Both the position numbers and the translations under genes were made by a program. A DNA stretch of 35,310 nucleotides from a virus. How positions within the stretch are numbered: the stretch's first letter is position 1; each line of letters opens with the position of its first letter. The notes under the pieces are model-generated. The model ran no database searches and was not told where the DNA came from. It saw only the letters and a list, made by a program, of their open reading frames with translations. The DNA is taken from positions 1 through 35,310 of IMG/VR virus record IMGVR_UViG_3300025151_000135, one strand, 5' to 3'. This document shows, piece by piece, positions 29,953-35,310 of the stretch.

Positions 29953-30147
29953 TCAATCCGCCCCCAGGAAATAGTTATAGAGAGTTTGCACCATTTGGAT
30001 TCGCGGGTTCGTCGTTTCCCGAAAACTCAATTTCTGAAGTGTACGGTACGGGATTTTTGTTCTTTGAGCAATGATCGGTAACTGACCTTTCCGCGTGTCC
30101 ATCTCCTGTAACACATAACCCAAAATGTCTCGTTCTCTATCTTTCAT
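29953..30147 (-). CDS. Small HTH repressor-like protein, 64 aa
   Basis: ATG 30147 is chosen because a promoter -10 ends 6 nt upstream and no SD exists, indicating a leaderless mRNA, as for lambda cI from PRM. An ORF start at 30210 lacks any SD and would lie upstream of the promoter. The product has a helix-turn-helix at about residues 21-46 (LPIIAQRTKIPYRTLQKL). It continues with NPRIQMVQTLYNYF, like Cro/CI-type domains. It has no oligomerisation or cleavage domain. It is the best candidate for binding ACCC-N6-GGGT. Confidence 0.7.
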   Translation of the reverse strand: MKDRERDILGYVLQEMDTRKGQLPIIAQRTKIPYRTLQKLSFRETTNPRIQMVQTLYNYFLGAD

Positions 30148-30153
30148 AATCCG

Positions 30154-30182
30154 AGAATATCTGATATTTCTGAAAGATGCAA
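30154..30182 (-). promoter_or_regulatory. Promoter for leaderless repressor transcript
   Basis: On the minus strand: TTGCAT (30182-30177), 17-nt spacer, TATTCT (30159-30154), then six bases and ATG. The expected start site is the A of the ATG. Confidence 0.65.
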
Positions 30183-30189
30183 CAATGGG

Positions 30190-30218
30190 TTGACCCGAAA
30201 GTGGGTTCATGTCAGAAT
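30190..30218 (+). promoter_or_regulatory. Predicted rightward promoter of the recombination operon
   Basis: TTGACC (30190-30195), 17-nt spacer and CAGAAT (30213-30218). It lies back-to-back with the repressor promoter, 7 nt between the two -35 boxes. The transcript would start near 30225 and lead into GTG 30252. Confidence 0.6.
30193..30206. promoter_or_regulatory. Operator candidate, ACCC-N6-GGGT copy 3
   Basis: ACCCGAAAGTGGGT overlaps the -35 box of the rightward promoter. A further half-site (GGGT, 30187-30190) makes GGGT-N2-ACCC-N6-GGGT. Binding would block the rightward promoter and sit upstream of the repressor's own promoter, a lambda OR-like arrangement. Confidence 0.6.
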
Positions 30219-30251
30219 TAGTCTCAGAAACCGTTAAAAAAGGAGATAAAT

Positions 30252-30647
30252 GTGACTGAAAAGAAATTACGAAACCCTAAAAAGGGGTACGAATTATTCC
30301 AGAAAGATCCGGTAGAAAAGAAAATTCTGGAAACCATCAAAGTCCACAAGCACTTATTGTTCGACCAACTTCCTCAAAAAGTGAAAGACGAACTGATCTT
30401 TGAATGTGCCGCAAATCACTATTGGTTCGTGGATACTAGTCCCGAAAGAATCATCTACGCTATGCGAGAAATCCACAAAATTGAACAGCCAACTATGGAG
30501 ATTGCGGGCTGGGCACGATTGCATTTCTTGTATGAGGAAACATTGAATAGCCTACGAAAAGATCATAAAGATTTCGTTGCCAGTAAATATGATCATTTTG
30601 TGGACATGGAAGTAAACGAGATTTGGAAAGATAAACTAGGGAGATGA
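30252..30647 (+). CDS. Hypothetical protein, 131 aa, first gene of recombination operon
   Basis: The start is GTG 30252, with strong SD AAGGAGATAAAT. The product starts MTEKKLRNPKKGYELFQKDP and is helical, with many His and aromatic residues (LIFECAANHYWFVDTSPERI). No membrane segment or known motif is seen. As the promoter-proximal gene under an operator it would be among the earliest expressed. Confidence 0.6.
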   Translation: MTEKKLRNPKKGYELFQKDPVEKKILETIKVHKHLLFDQLPQKVKDELIFECAANHYWFVDTSPERIIYAMREIHKIEQPTMEIAGWARLHFLYEETLNSLRKDHKDFVASKYDHFVDMEVNEIWKDKLGR

Positions 30648-30790
30648 AAATGGAAAAGAAAGAAGCAAAGGAAAAGATCAATGATTGGGTCAATGACAAA
30701 ATCGAAATTCTGGGAATGGACGATAACACTGAAAAAAAATTTCGAGAGAAAATTGTGAAAAAAGTAGTAGGAGATGACGATGAAGGATAA
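30644..30790 (+). CDS. Small charged helical protein, 48 aa
   Basis: ATG 30644 overlaps the previous stop by 4 nt, and GGGAG lies just upstream. The product starts MKMEKKEAKEKINDW, is nearly half Lys/Glu/Asp, and ends VVGDDDEG. It overlaps the next gene by 11 nt. The function is unknown. Confidence 0.5.
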   Translation: MKMEKKEAKEKINDWVNDKIEILGMDDNTEKKFREKIVKKVVGDDDEG

Positions 30791-31475
30791 AACACTTTTA
30801 GGAAATCTATTCGCTAATTTGGGCGTAGTCGAGGGGGTGGATACATGGGATTGCCACGGAACCCCAGTCATTAGTCACAAAGCCTTGGAGCGTGTGGCGG
30901 AACAACGAAATATTACTTTCGACGACCCAGTAGTCATTGAATCCGACCCCGAAAAGAAGATTTGCGTCATGCGAGGGAAAGGGCAAATGTGGGAGATGAT
31001 AAATGGTCAGCCCAAACAAAAGGAAGCCTGGTCTACCGGTGAAGCCACTCCATACAACAACAAAAACACTTATCCCTATGCGATGGCAGAAAAGAGACTG
31101 AAAGATCGTCTTATTCTGAAATTAGTGGGGGTGTCGGGGTATGTCTATTCTGAGGATGAGTCGGACGATTTCAAGCGACCACCGGCAAAACTGTCGGAAA
31201 CCAAATTTGACATTCTAATGAACAAAGTCAAAGAATTGCCGGAAGAGTCAGAAATTCGTGGACGGTTCATGAAAAAATACCCCACAAGGGATGCTATGGA
31301 CGATTCAAAATTTGATGAGATTTGGAAATTTTTAAGTAAAGGAGAGAACAATGGAAATTCTAAGCGAAAAGGAGCTACCACAGGGAAGCGAAAAGTGGTT
31401 AAAGTTGAGGGAGGAAGTGGTCAAAACCGCGACCAGAACACCCCAAATAATGGGGAAAAGCCCGTATCTTCGTAA
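30780..31475 (+). CDS. Putative single-strand annealing protein
   Basis: ATG 30780 is preferred because AGGAG lies 6 nt upstream; an ATG six bases earlier abuts the SD. The 231-aa product has a core ending EAWSTGEATPYNNKNTYPYA and MAEKRLKDRLILKLVGVSGYVYSEDE (about residues 82-130). This recurs in phage proteins encoded beside YqaJ nucleases and recalls the AMAEKRA-type helix of Rad52/Erf annealing proteins. The C-terminal 42 residues are basic and low-complexity, and overlap the nuclease gene. The function is inferred mainly from the partner genes. Confidence 0.5.
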   Translation: MKDKTLLGNLFANLGVVEGVDTWDCHGTPVISHKALERVAEQRNITFDDPVVIESDPEKKICVMRGKGQMWEMINGQPKQKEAWSTGEATPYNNKNTYPYAMAEKRLKDRLILKLVGVSGYVYSEDESDDFKRPPAKLSETKFDILMNKVKELPEESEIRGRFMKKYPTRDAMDDSKFDEIWKFLSKGENNGNSKRKGATTGKRKVVKVEGGSGQNRDQNTPNNGEKPVSS

Positions 31476-32292
31476 ACAATATTCGCCAGCTGTTGCGACC
31501 GCCCGATTGATTCGGGGGTTGGACGAGGATTTTGTCAACGCAAAAATGAAGGAATCTATGGCGAATGGGTTGGAGAAGGAGGCTGATGTTCGAGCTATTT
31601 TGTCCGATCAAGGTCAAAAGTTTGAGCCAATGACTGTAATCAATGACGGTTATTTGGCTTCTCTCGACGGGGCAATCGTGGAGGATGGTAGAATTGTAAA
31701 GATTCTGGAAGTCAAAGCTCCCTCCAGTGAAACATCCCCTACTCTTACTCATTTGGACAAGGGAGAAATATGGGATTTGCATTTTTATCAGATTCAGCAC
31801 CAGTTAATGGTGACTGAGGCTGAATGTGCAACGTTAATCATAGTGGATCCGCGTGATGGTGAATGGAAAGAATTTGGGATAGAACCGAATCCCAAAATCC
31901 ATACCGAAATCAAACAAGCCTGGGAAGAAATGTGGTGGTTGCTAGAATGTGACGAGGAAGATATGACCGATTGCGTCCCGATTTCTCCGGATCAACGTCC
32001 ATTGTTAGAAAACTACAAAAGGGCATTAGATAATTTGTCACAAGCGAAAGACGATTTTGCCGATGCTGAAAAACAAGTCATGGAAGCGATTCAATCAGGC
32101 GAAATCCCCATCAATTCGGAGGGGTTCCATTTGCGAATCGTGGAAAAGGAAGGTCGAAAAGGTTCCACCAGTTGGAAACGATTGGCGACTGTGGAATTGA
32201 AAAAACACAACGTAAACGTCGCAGATTTGGAGGCCGAATATAAAAACCCCGATAGCGAGTCAAAAATTAAAATTGAGGATTTAAGAAAATGA
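31351..32292 (+). CDS. YqaJ-type exonuclease (viral recombinase)
   Basis: ATG 31351 has a very good SD (AAAGGAGAGAACA) although it lies 125 nt inside the previous gene. The 313-aa product has the PD-(D/E)xK nuclease core: GLEKEADVR (73-81), DGYLASLDGAIVED with Asp106, ILEVKAP with Glu120 and Lys122, and YQIQHQLMVT (146-155). This is the lambda Red exonuclease/YqaJ fold, which resects double-strand ends for annealing by its partner. The C-terminal 100 residues are helical and charged. Confidence 0.88.
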   Translation: MEILSEKELPQGSEKWLKLREEVVKTATRTPQIMGKSPYLRKQYSPAVATARLIRGLDEDFVNAKMKESMANGLEKEADVRAILSDQGQKFEPMTVINDGYLASLDGAIVEDGRIVKILEVKAPSSETSPTLTHLDKGEIWDLHFYQIQHQLMVTEAECATLIIVDPRDGEWKEFGIEPNPKIHTEIKQAWEEMWWLLECDEEDMTDCVPISPDQRPLLENYKRALDNLSQAKDDFADAEKQVMEAIQSGEIPINSEGFHLRIVEKEGRKGSTSWKRLATVELKKHNVNVADLEAEYKNPDSESKIKIEDLRK

Positions 32293-32630
32293 ATGAAGCG
32301 AAACCGTATGTATTTTCGGGAAAAGTAATAGTCAAAAAAGAAATTCAAGAGATTTCAGATACGTTTAAAAAACTGGAAATGGTAATTGATACCGGTGGGG
32401 ATTATCCAGAAACTATTCCAGTCGAAGCTATTAATGATACTATTGATTTATTAAACCCCATCAAAAGGGGCGATTTGGTAGAAATTACCGCCAATGTTAA
32501 AGGACGGCCTGGGAAGGGTAAATTTGAACATCGTCATTTTCTTTCGTTGAAAATTTGGAAAATTAAAAAAATTGGAGAGGATGTGCCGGTAGAGGAAAAC
32601 GACTTTATACCGGATGATCTTCCATTTTAG
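32289..32630 (+). CDS. SSB-like protein (DUF3127 type)
   Basis: The 113-aa product resembles DUF3127 OB-fold proteins. It has VFSGKVIVKKEIQEISDTFKK, VIDTGGDYPETIPVEAIND, then LNPIKRGDLVEITANVKGR and HFLSLKIWKIKKI. It ends DFIPDDLPF, the acidic Phe-terminated tail by which bacterial SSB recruits partners. With the exonuclease and annealing candidate it completes a recombination/replication set. ATG overlaps the nuclease stop by 4 nt. Confidence 0.75.
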   Translation: MNEAKPYVFSGKVIVKKEIQEISDTFKKLEMVIDTGGDYPETIPVEAINDTIDLLNPIKRGDLVEITANVKGRPGKGKFEHRHFLSLKIWKIKKIGEDVPVEENDFIPDDLPF

Positions 32631-32638
32631 GAGGGAAC

Positions 32639-33007
32639 ATGGACGTTTCACGATATTTTGATAAAAAGGAGCTAATTTGTCAGTGTGGTTGCGAAACTTG
32701 CGAGATGCAACCGCATTTTTTGGAGGCGTTGGATCAATTAAGGGAAGATTGGGGGAAGCCCATCGTTTTATCGTCTGCCTATCGGTGTCCAGATTACAAT
32801 GAAAAGATCAGTAGTAGTGGTCGGGACGGTGCTCATGTTTTAGGTGTGGCGGCTGATATCCGCGTTGATAGAAAAAATGCTTATGAATTGCTAAAACTCG
32901 CAATACCGCGTTTCAACGGCATTGGCATTAATCAAAAGGGTACGGGTCGGTTTATCCATTTAGACCTCAAGACGGGCGATTTACGGCCTACAATTTGGAG
33001 TTATTAG
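32639..33007 (+). CDS. Peptidase M15 family endolysin
   Basis: The 122-aa product has the M15A zinc-peptidase pattern. It has IVLSSAYRCPDYNEKISSSG, then GAHVLGVAADIRV with His66 and Asp73, and RFIHLDL with His107. These are the usual His/Asp/His zinc ligands. Such enzymes cut peptide cross-links in peptidoglycan (D-Ala-D-Ala or L-Ala-D-Glu). No signal peptide is present, so release needs a holin. Four Cys at 14, 16, 18 and 21 suggest an extra structural site. SD AGGAGGGAAC precedes ATG 32639. Confidence 0.85.
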   Translation: MDVSRYFDKKELICQCGCETCEMQPHFLEALDQLREDWGKPIVLSSAYRCPDYNEKISSSGRDGAHVLGVAADIRVDRKNAYELLKLAIPRFNGIGINQKGTGRFIHLDLKTGDLRPTIWSY

Positions 33008-33142
33008 ATGATCATTAAGTTAATATTTACCGGTTTTATTATTTGGTCGGCTTTGAAACAATTCGGCATTATTCAAAAATATTCCGACAATTATCACGAT
33101 AGAAACGTGACGATTATAGACCACAAAAAAAAGGGGGGATAA
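33008..33142 (+). CDS. Small membrane-anchored peptide, 44 aa
   Basis: ATG 33008 follows directly after the endolysin stop. The product starts MIIKLIFTGFIIWSALKQFG, a probable N-terminal membrane helix (residues 3-17), followed by a hydrophilic part ending DHKKKGG. It may be a spanin-like or holin-accessory peptide given the lysis neighbour. Its last codons form part of the opposite-strand terminator. Confidence 0.5.
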   Translation: MIIKLIFTGFIIWSALKQFGIIQKYSDNYHDRNVTIIDHKKKGG

Positions 33143-33152
33143 TTCCCCCCCC
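33125..33152 (-). terminator. Terminator of the leftward operon
   Basis: On the minus strand a G-run pairs with CCCCCC (stem bases 33133-33138 and 33145-33150, loop of six) and is followed by eight T (33132-33125). On the + strand there is no U-run, so it acts mainly on leftward transcripts. It overlaps the end of the convergent 44-aa gene. Confidence 0.85.
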
Positions 33153-33158
33153 TATTGA

Positions 33159-33272
33159 TTAACCACCCAGGCTGTAGGAAAGCATTAAGTAATACTGCGA
33201 TAGTGCAAAACACCCCAATAAAATAACGCTAATAGAAACAATGGCTAATGCTAATGTTTTGAAATCAGACAT
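33159..33272 (-). CDS. Small membrane protein, 37 aa
   Basis: ATG 33272 overlaps the upstream gene by 8 nt, with AAGGGG about 8 nt before it. The product starts MSDFKTLALAIVSISVIL and is almost one transmembrane helix (residues 5-26), ending in a short Tyr/Leu/Gly tail. It is the last gene of the leftward operon, ending 7 nt before the terminator. It could be a superinfection-exclusion or membrane-toxin peptide. Confidence 0.55.
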   Translation of the reverse strand: MSDFKTLALAIVSISVILLGCFALSQYYLMLSYSLGG

Positions 33273-33411
33273 TTTTTAACCCCTTTATTTCCTCTAAAAA
33301 TCGTTTGAAATCGCGGTTTTTCATCGCTCCAGCCACGCCACAAATCACCCCACCTTTTAAATGAATAGTAATTTTTCCACCGTCGTTAAATATTCTTGTT
33401 ATAGTTTGCAT
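33265..33411 (-). CDS. Small protein, 48 aa
   Basis: ATG 33411 has SD AGGAGATATC. The product starts MQTITRIFNDGGKITIHLKG, with beta strands and then a basic helix (AMKNRDFKRFLEEIKGL). No family is recognised. It lies 10 nt downstream of the 227-aa gene. Confidence 0.55.
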   Translation of the reverse strand: MQTITRIFNDGGKITIHLKGGVICGVAGAMKNRDFKRFLEEIKGLKNV

Positions 33412-33421
33412 GATATCTCCT

Positions 33422-34105
33422 TTATATTTTTATTCTGATTTTGCCGAAATGGATAGTTGATTTAAGACCCCTTTTCACTTGAAACGGTTTATTAAATCGG
33501 TGAATTTTGCCCAAATCATCGGGAACCATTTTTGGATGATCCTCTAACAGATCGAAGGGGATAGCTCCCAACGTCCCAGAATCCACGCTATATTCGCGTT
33601 TATTTTGGTCTAGAAAGCCACCATCACCGACAATCGTTGCCACCATAGCGAGAATTTTCCCCTTTATAGAGAGAAAAACCGGATTTATATCGTGGTTTTC
33701 TCGACGTTTCATATATTCGCGAAAAGCGAAACGTTTATTCTCCTCCGACAAGAAATAACACGGATCCCCGACGAAATAACGACCGGAGGGTAAAAAATGC
33801 AAGCATGACATGACCCAGGCTTTAACCTCATTTAAGGTATAATCGCTCATTTCTGGAAAATACTTGTTTCTCGCATCTTTTAACTTATCGTAGTCGGGTA
33901 AATTTAAAAAAGACCCAAACAACAAGAGACCGGCTTTCGGCGTTTGTTTCATCCCATCAGTAAGAACCACGTTAATGATCGTATGTTCTAAATCGGGGGA
34001 GCGGTTCACTTGACCAGCAAGATCGCGATCTCCCTTTTTAGAAAGTTTAATCAGCCATTGGCAACCATTGGGATCTTTAAAAATACATTTATGCTGTTTA
34101 TTCAC
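33422..34105 (-). CDS. Conserved phage protein with GDPCY motif, 227 aa
   Basis: The central and C-terminal parts contain SGRYFVGDPCYFLSEE (about residues 107-122), then MVATIVGDGGFLDQNKREYSVDSGTLGAIPFDLL. This G-x-Y-x-GDPCY / GDG / VDSGTxGxxP pattern recurs in phage and bacterial hypothetical proteins whose function I do not know. The N-terminal third (residues 1-100) is a separate region. ATG 34105 has SD GGAG. It belongs to the leftward operon. Confidence 0.6.
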   Translation of the reverse strand: MNKQHKCIFKDPNGCQWLIKLSKKGDRDLAGQVNRSPDLEHTIINVVLTDGMKQTPKAGLLLFGSFLNLPDYDKLKDARNKYFPEMSDYTLNEVKAWVMSCLHFLPSGRYFVGDPCYFLSEENKRFAFREYMKRRENHDINPVFLSIKGKILAMVATIVGDGGFLDQNKREYSVDSGTLGAIPFDLLEDHPKMVPDDLGKIHRFNKPFQVKRGLKSTIHFGKIRIKI

Positions 34106-34108
34106 AAT

Positions 34109-34363
34109 TCAATCTCCTTTAATAGTGTTGTATTCAAAATCCGATAAAGAAAACGACATTTCGCGAGTACGACCGGTCGCACTATCCGTTGATTTAATCT
34201 CATAAAATGGAATCCCGCCTTGCTCGTTTACTGCATCCTCACAATACGACAAGAAATCGTGCCAGAAATTATCGTCAAAAGCTGTGGCTGTATGAGCGGC
34301 TTTAATCTCTTTTTCTATCCTTTCAAATTCGCTATCTTTAATTTTGGTAAGTAAAAAATACAT
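34109..34363 (-). CDS. Small acidic protein, 84 aa
   Basis: ATG 34363 is chosen for its strong SD (AAAGGAGATTTTTTA); an upstream in-frame ATG at 34408 has none. The product starts MYFLLTKIKDSEFERIEKEIK and is acidic, with a WHDFLSYCEDAVNEQGG segment. No family is recognised. It is separated by 3 nt from the next gene. Confidence 0.55.
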   Translation of the reverse strand: MYFLLTKIKDSEFERIEKEIKAAHTATAFDDNFWHDFLSYCEDAVNEQGGIPFYEIKSTDSATGRTREMSFSLSDFEYNTIKGD

Positions 34364-34440
34364 TAAAAAATCTCCTTTTTTTAGGGGTGTATAGGTAAGG
34401 GTGGCCACGGTTAAACGCGACCACGCCTCTATTTAACGGT

Positions 34441-34454
34441 CGGTTTTCGCCGAT
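34441..34454. other. Small intercistronic hairpin
   Basis: TCGG and CCGA around a six-base TTTTCG loop lie just after the Gp88-like gene. It is one of several short stems between genes of the leftward operon. Confidence 0.35.
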
Positions 34455-35128
34455 TATTTAATTTTTTCAATAATAACGTCGGTTCCGCCTTTCTTATAAC
34501 ATTTCAAACAATCGCGGCATTTTTGACCGGAACAGTTATCGGTGATGTGAGAATCACGCGAAATGTTATTAAAAACTTTATCGAAATAAGGAGGAGGATC
34601 ACTAATGATTTTATCTACCTTCGGATTCGACCACACAAGAATCAAATTGGCTGGTTTTTGTCGTTTCTTAAAAAACGGTTTTATAATGTCGGTTCTCTTA
34701 GTCCATAGTGCGAAAGTACAATGATCGTTCCTTTCGGCTATCAAGCATATATTCTCTATATGATTAAAGCGACCAAATTTAATGGTTTTGCCGTTAATCG
34801 TTTGATCCGTTATTAATTCACCATGACCCGAAAAACGGAAAAACGCTCGATTAATATTCGGAATTTCTGAAGGTTTTAAAATCCTTTCAGCCAGGGTGGT
34901 ATTCCGTTGGAACGCTGGAACGGCCGATTTTCGGAATGTTTTTAACATATTAACGCTATAGCACACCCCACAAATATCTACAGTTTTTCCCGCCTTTTGA
35001 TTGGCGATTTTCGCCTTCTCATAACGTTTTAAACAAAAAGAATTAGTAAGGGTGTTAGTGTTAATAGCTCCGATATCGGTTAATTTACCCGACATTTTAG
35101 AAACGCCTATTTCGGCTAATATGGCCAT
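34454..35128 (-). CDS. Gp88-family protein, 224 aa
   Basis: The layout resembles the phage Gene-88 family. An N-terminal KMSGKLTDIGAINTNTLTNSFC is followed by ICGVCYSVNMLKTFR, RAFFRFSGHGELI, a FALWTKR block, NLILVWSNPKVDK, and a C-terminal CSGQKCRDCLKCY Cys cluster. Family members are common in phages, with no biochemical role known to me. The conserved Cys suggest metal binding. ATG 35128 has SD AAGGAGATTAAATC. Confidence 0.7.
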   Translation of the reverse strand: MAILAEIGVSKMSGKLTDIGAINTNTLTNSFCLKRYEKAKIANQKAGKTVDICGVCYSVNMLKTFRKSAVPAFQRNTTLAERILKPSEIPNINRAFFRFSGHGELITDQTINGKTIKFGRFNHIENICLIAERNDHCTFALWTKRTDIIKPFFKKRQKPANLILVWSNPKVDKIISDPPPYFDKVFNNISRDSHITDNCSGQKCRDCLKCYKKGGTDVIIEKIK

Positions 35129-35161
35129 GATTTAATCTCCTTTTATTAAATAACCACAAGG

Positions 35162-35185
35162 GATCCCACCCCGAAGGATGGGATC
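35162..35185 (-). other. UUCG-tetraloop RNA hairpin
   Basis: On the minus strand a 10-bp stem (GATCCCATCC with GGGTGGGATC plus closing pairs, one G-U) caps a C(UUCG)G tetraloop, an exceptionally stable RNA loop. No U-run follows. It lies between the joint-crossing ORF and the Gp88-like gene, so a processing or mRNA-stability role is likely. Confidence 0.6.
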
Positions 35186-35192
35186 TATCTGG

Positions 35193-35310
35193 TTACTTCA
35201 CGGAGAACAATTCGCCACGATCAACAAATACTTGTTGGCGGTTTTTATAGGCGATAGCTTTTACTTTTTGCCAATGGGGAAAAGATACCGTGTAAGATTT
35301 CCCGTTTAGT
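35193..35310 (-). CDS. 3' part of the ORF that crosses the circular joint
   Basis: This is the continuation of the frame that starts at 56 on the minus strand. Bases 35299-35310 duplicate 1-12, so the unique part is 35193-35298. It ends with TAA at 35193-35195, and the C-terminus is QQVFVDRGELFSVK. No family is recognised. Confidence 0.6.
   Translation of the reverse strand, partial: LNGKSYTVSFPHWQKVKAIAYKNRQQVFVDRGELFSVK

Noticed and set aside
30493-30871. Overlapping minus-strand frames of 100 and 92 codons
   Set aside because: They are mirror frames of Lys/Glu-rich rightward genes, giving Phe/Ser-rich products typical of antisense artefacts.
25314-33142. Integrase, excisionase or attachment site for a temperate lifestyle
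   Set aside because: No tyrosine or serine recombinase motif was found anywhere in the window, so integration is not supported despite the repressor-like gene.

Overview
The window is a complete, circularly closed genome of a tailed bacteriophage, most likely a podovirus of a Gram-negative, probably marine proteobacterial host. The evidence is a full head/connector/tail gene set without a tape-measure or contractile-tail gene, a P22-like portal, an SU10/DUF5309-type major capsid protein, a GTA-type three-helix holin, an M15 endolysin, and lambda-like NinG and P-like genes. The host cannot be named from the sequence. The last 12 bases repeat the first 12. Merging them gives a 35,298-bp circle, and a 53-codon reading frame with its own ribosome-binding site then runs unbroken across the joint. 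No integrase, transposase, DNA polymerase or RNA polymerase gene is visible.

On the circle there are four transcription blocks. Two divergent control regions drive them, at about 1615-2196 and 30148-30251. (1) A rightward late block, 2197-25317, holds two methyltransferases, a holin-like gene, terminase, portal, scaffold-like protein, capsid, two glycosyltransferases, connector/tail proteins, fibre plus chaperone, large probable ejection proteins, and a small membrane protein at the end. (2) A leftward block, 30147 to 25314, holds a small HTH regulator, a winged-helix protein, a structured leader, a Mom-like DNA modification gene, two replication-type genes, DpdA, QueE and NinG. (3) A rightward block, 30252-33142, holds small proteins, a probable single-strand annealing protein, a YqaJ-type exonuclease, an SSB-like protein, an M15 endolysin and a membrane peptide. 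(4) A leftward block runs from 1614 across the joint to 33159 and ends at a strong terminator. It carries a cytosine-C5-methyltransferase-like gene, a Gp88-family gene and several small unknown genes.

Two features stand out. First, there is an unusually broad set of DNA modification genes: DpdA with QueE (7-deazaguanine in place of guanine), a Mu Mom-like enzyme and an MT-A70 methyltransferase (adenine), a C5-methyltransferase-like protein (cytosine), and one further SAM methyltransferase. Up to three of the four bases could be altered, presumably against host restriction. Second, the motif ACCC-N6-GGGT lies inside or on the -35 side of three predicted promoters in the two control regions. 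The 64-residue HTH protein, apparently made from a leaderless lambda-cI-like transcript, is the natural candidate to bind it. A 16-bp palindrome one base away from the bacterial parS consensus sits at the predicted start of the late transcript.

Functions rest on recognisable motifs and gene order. No database search was run, so many virion and accessory genes remain unassigned beyond context.
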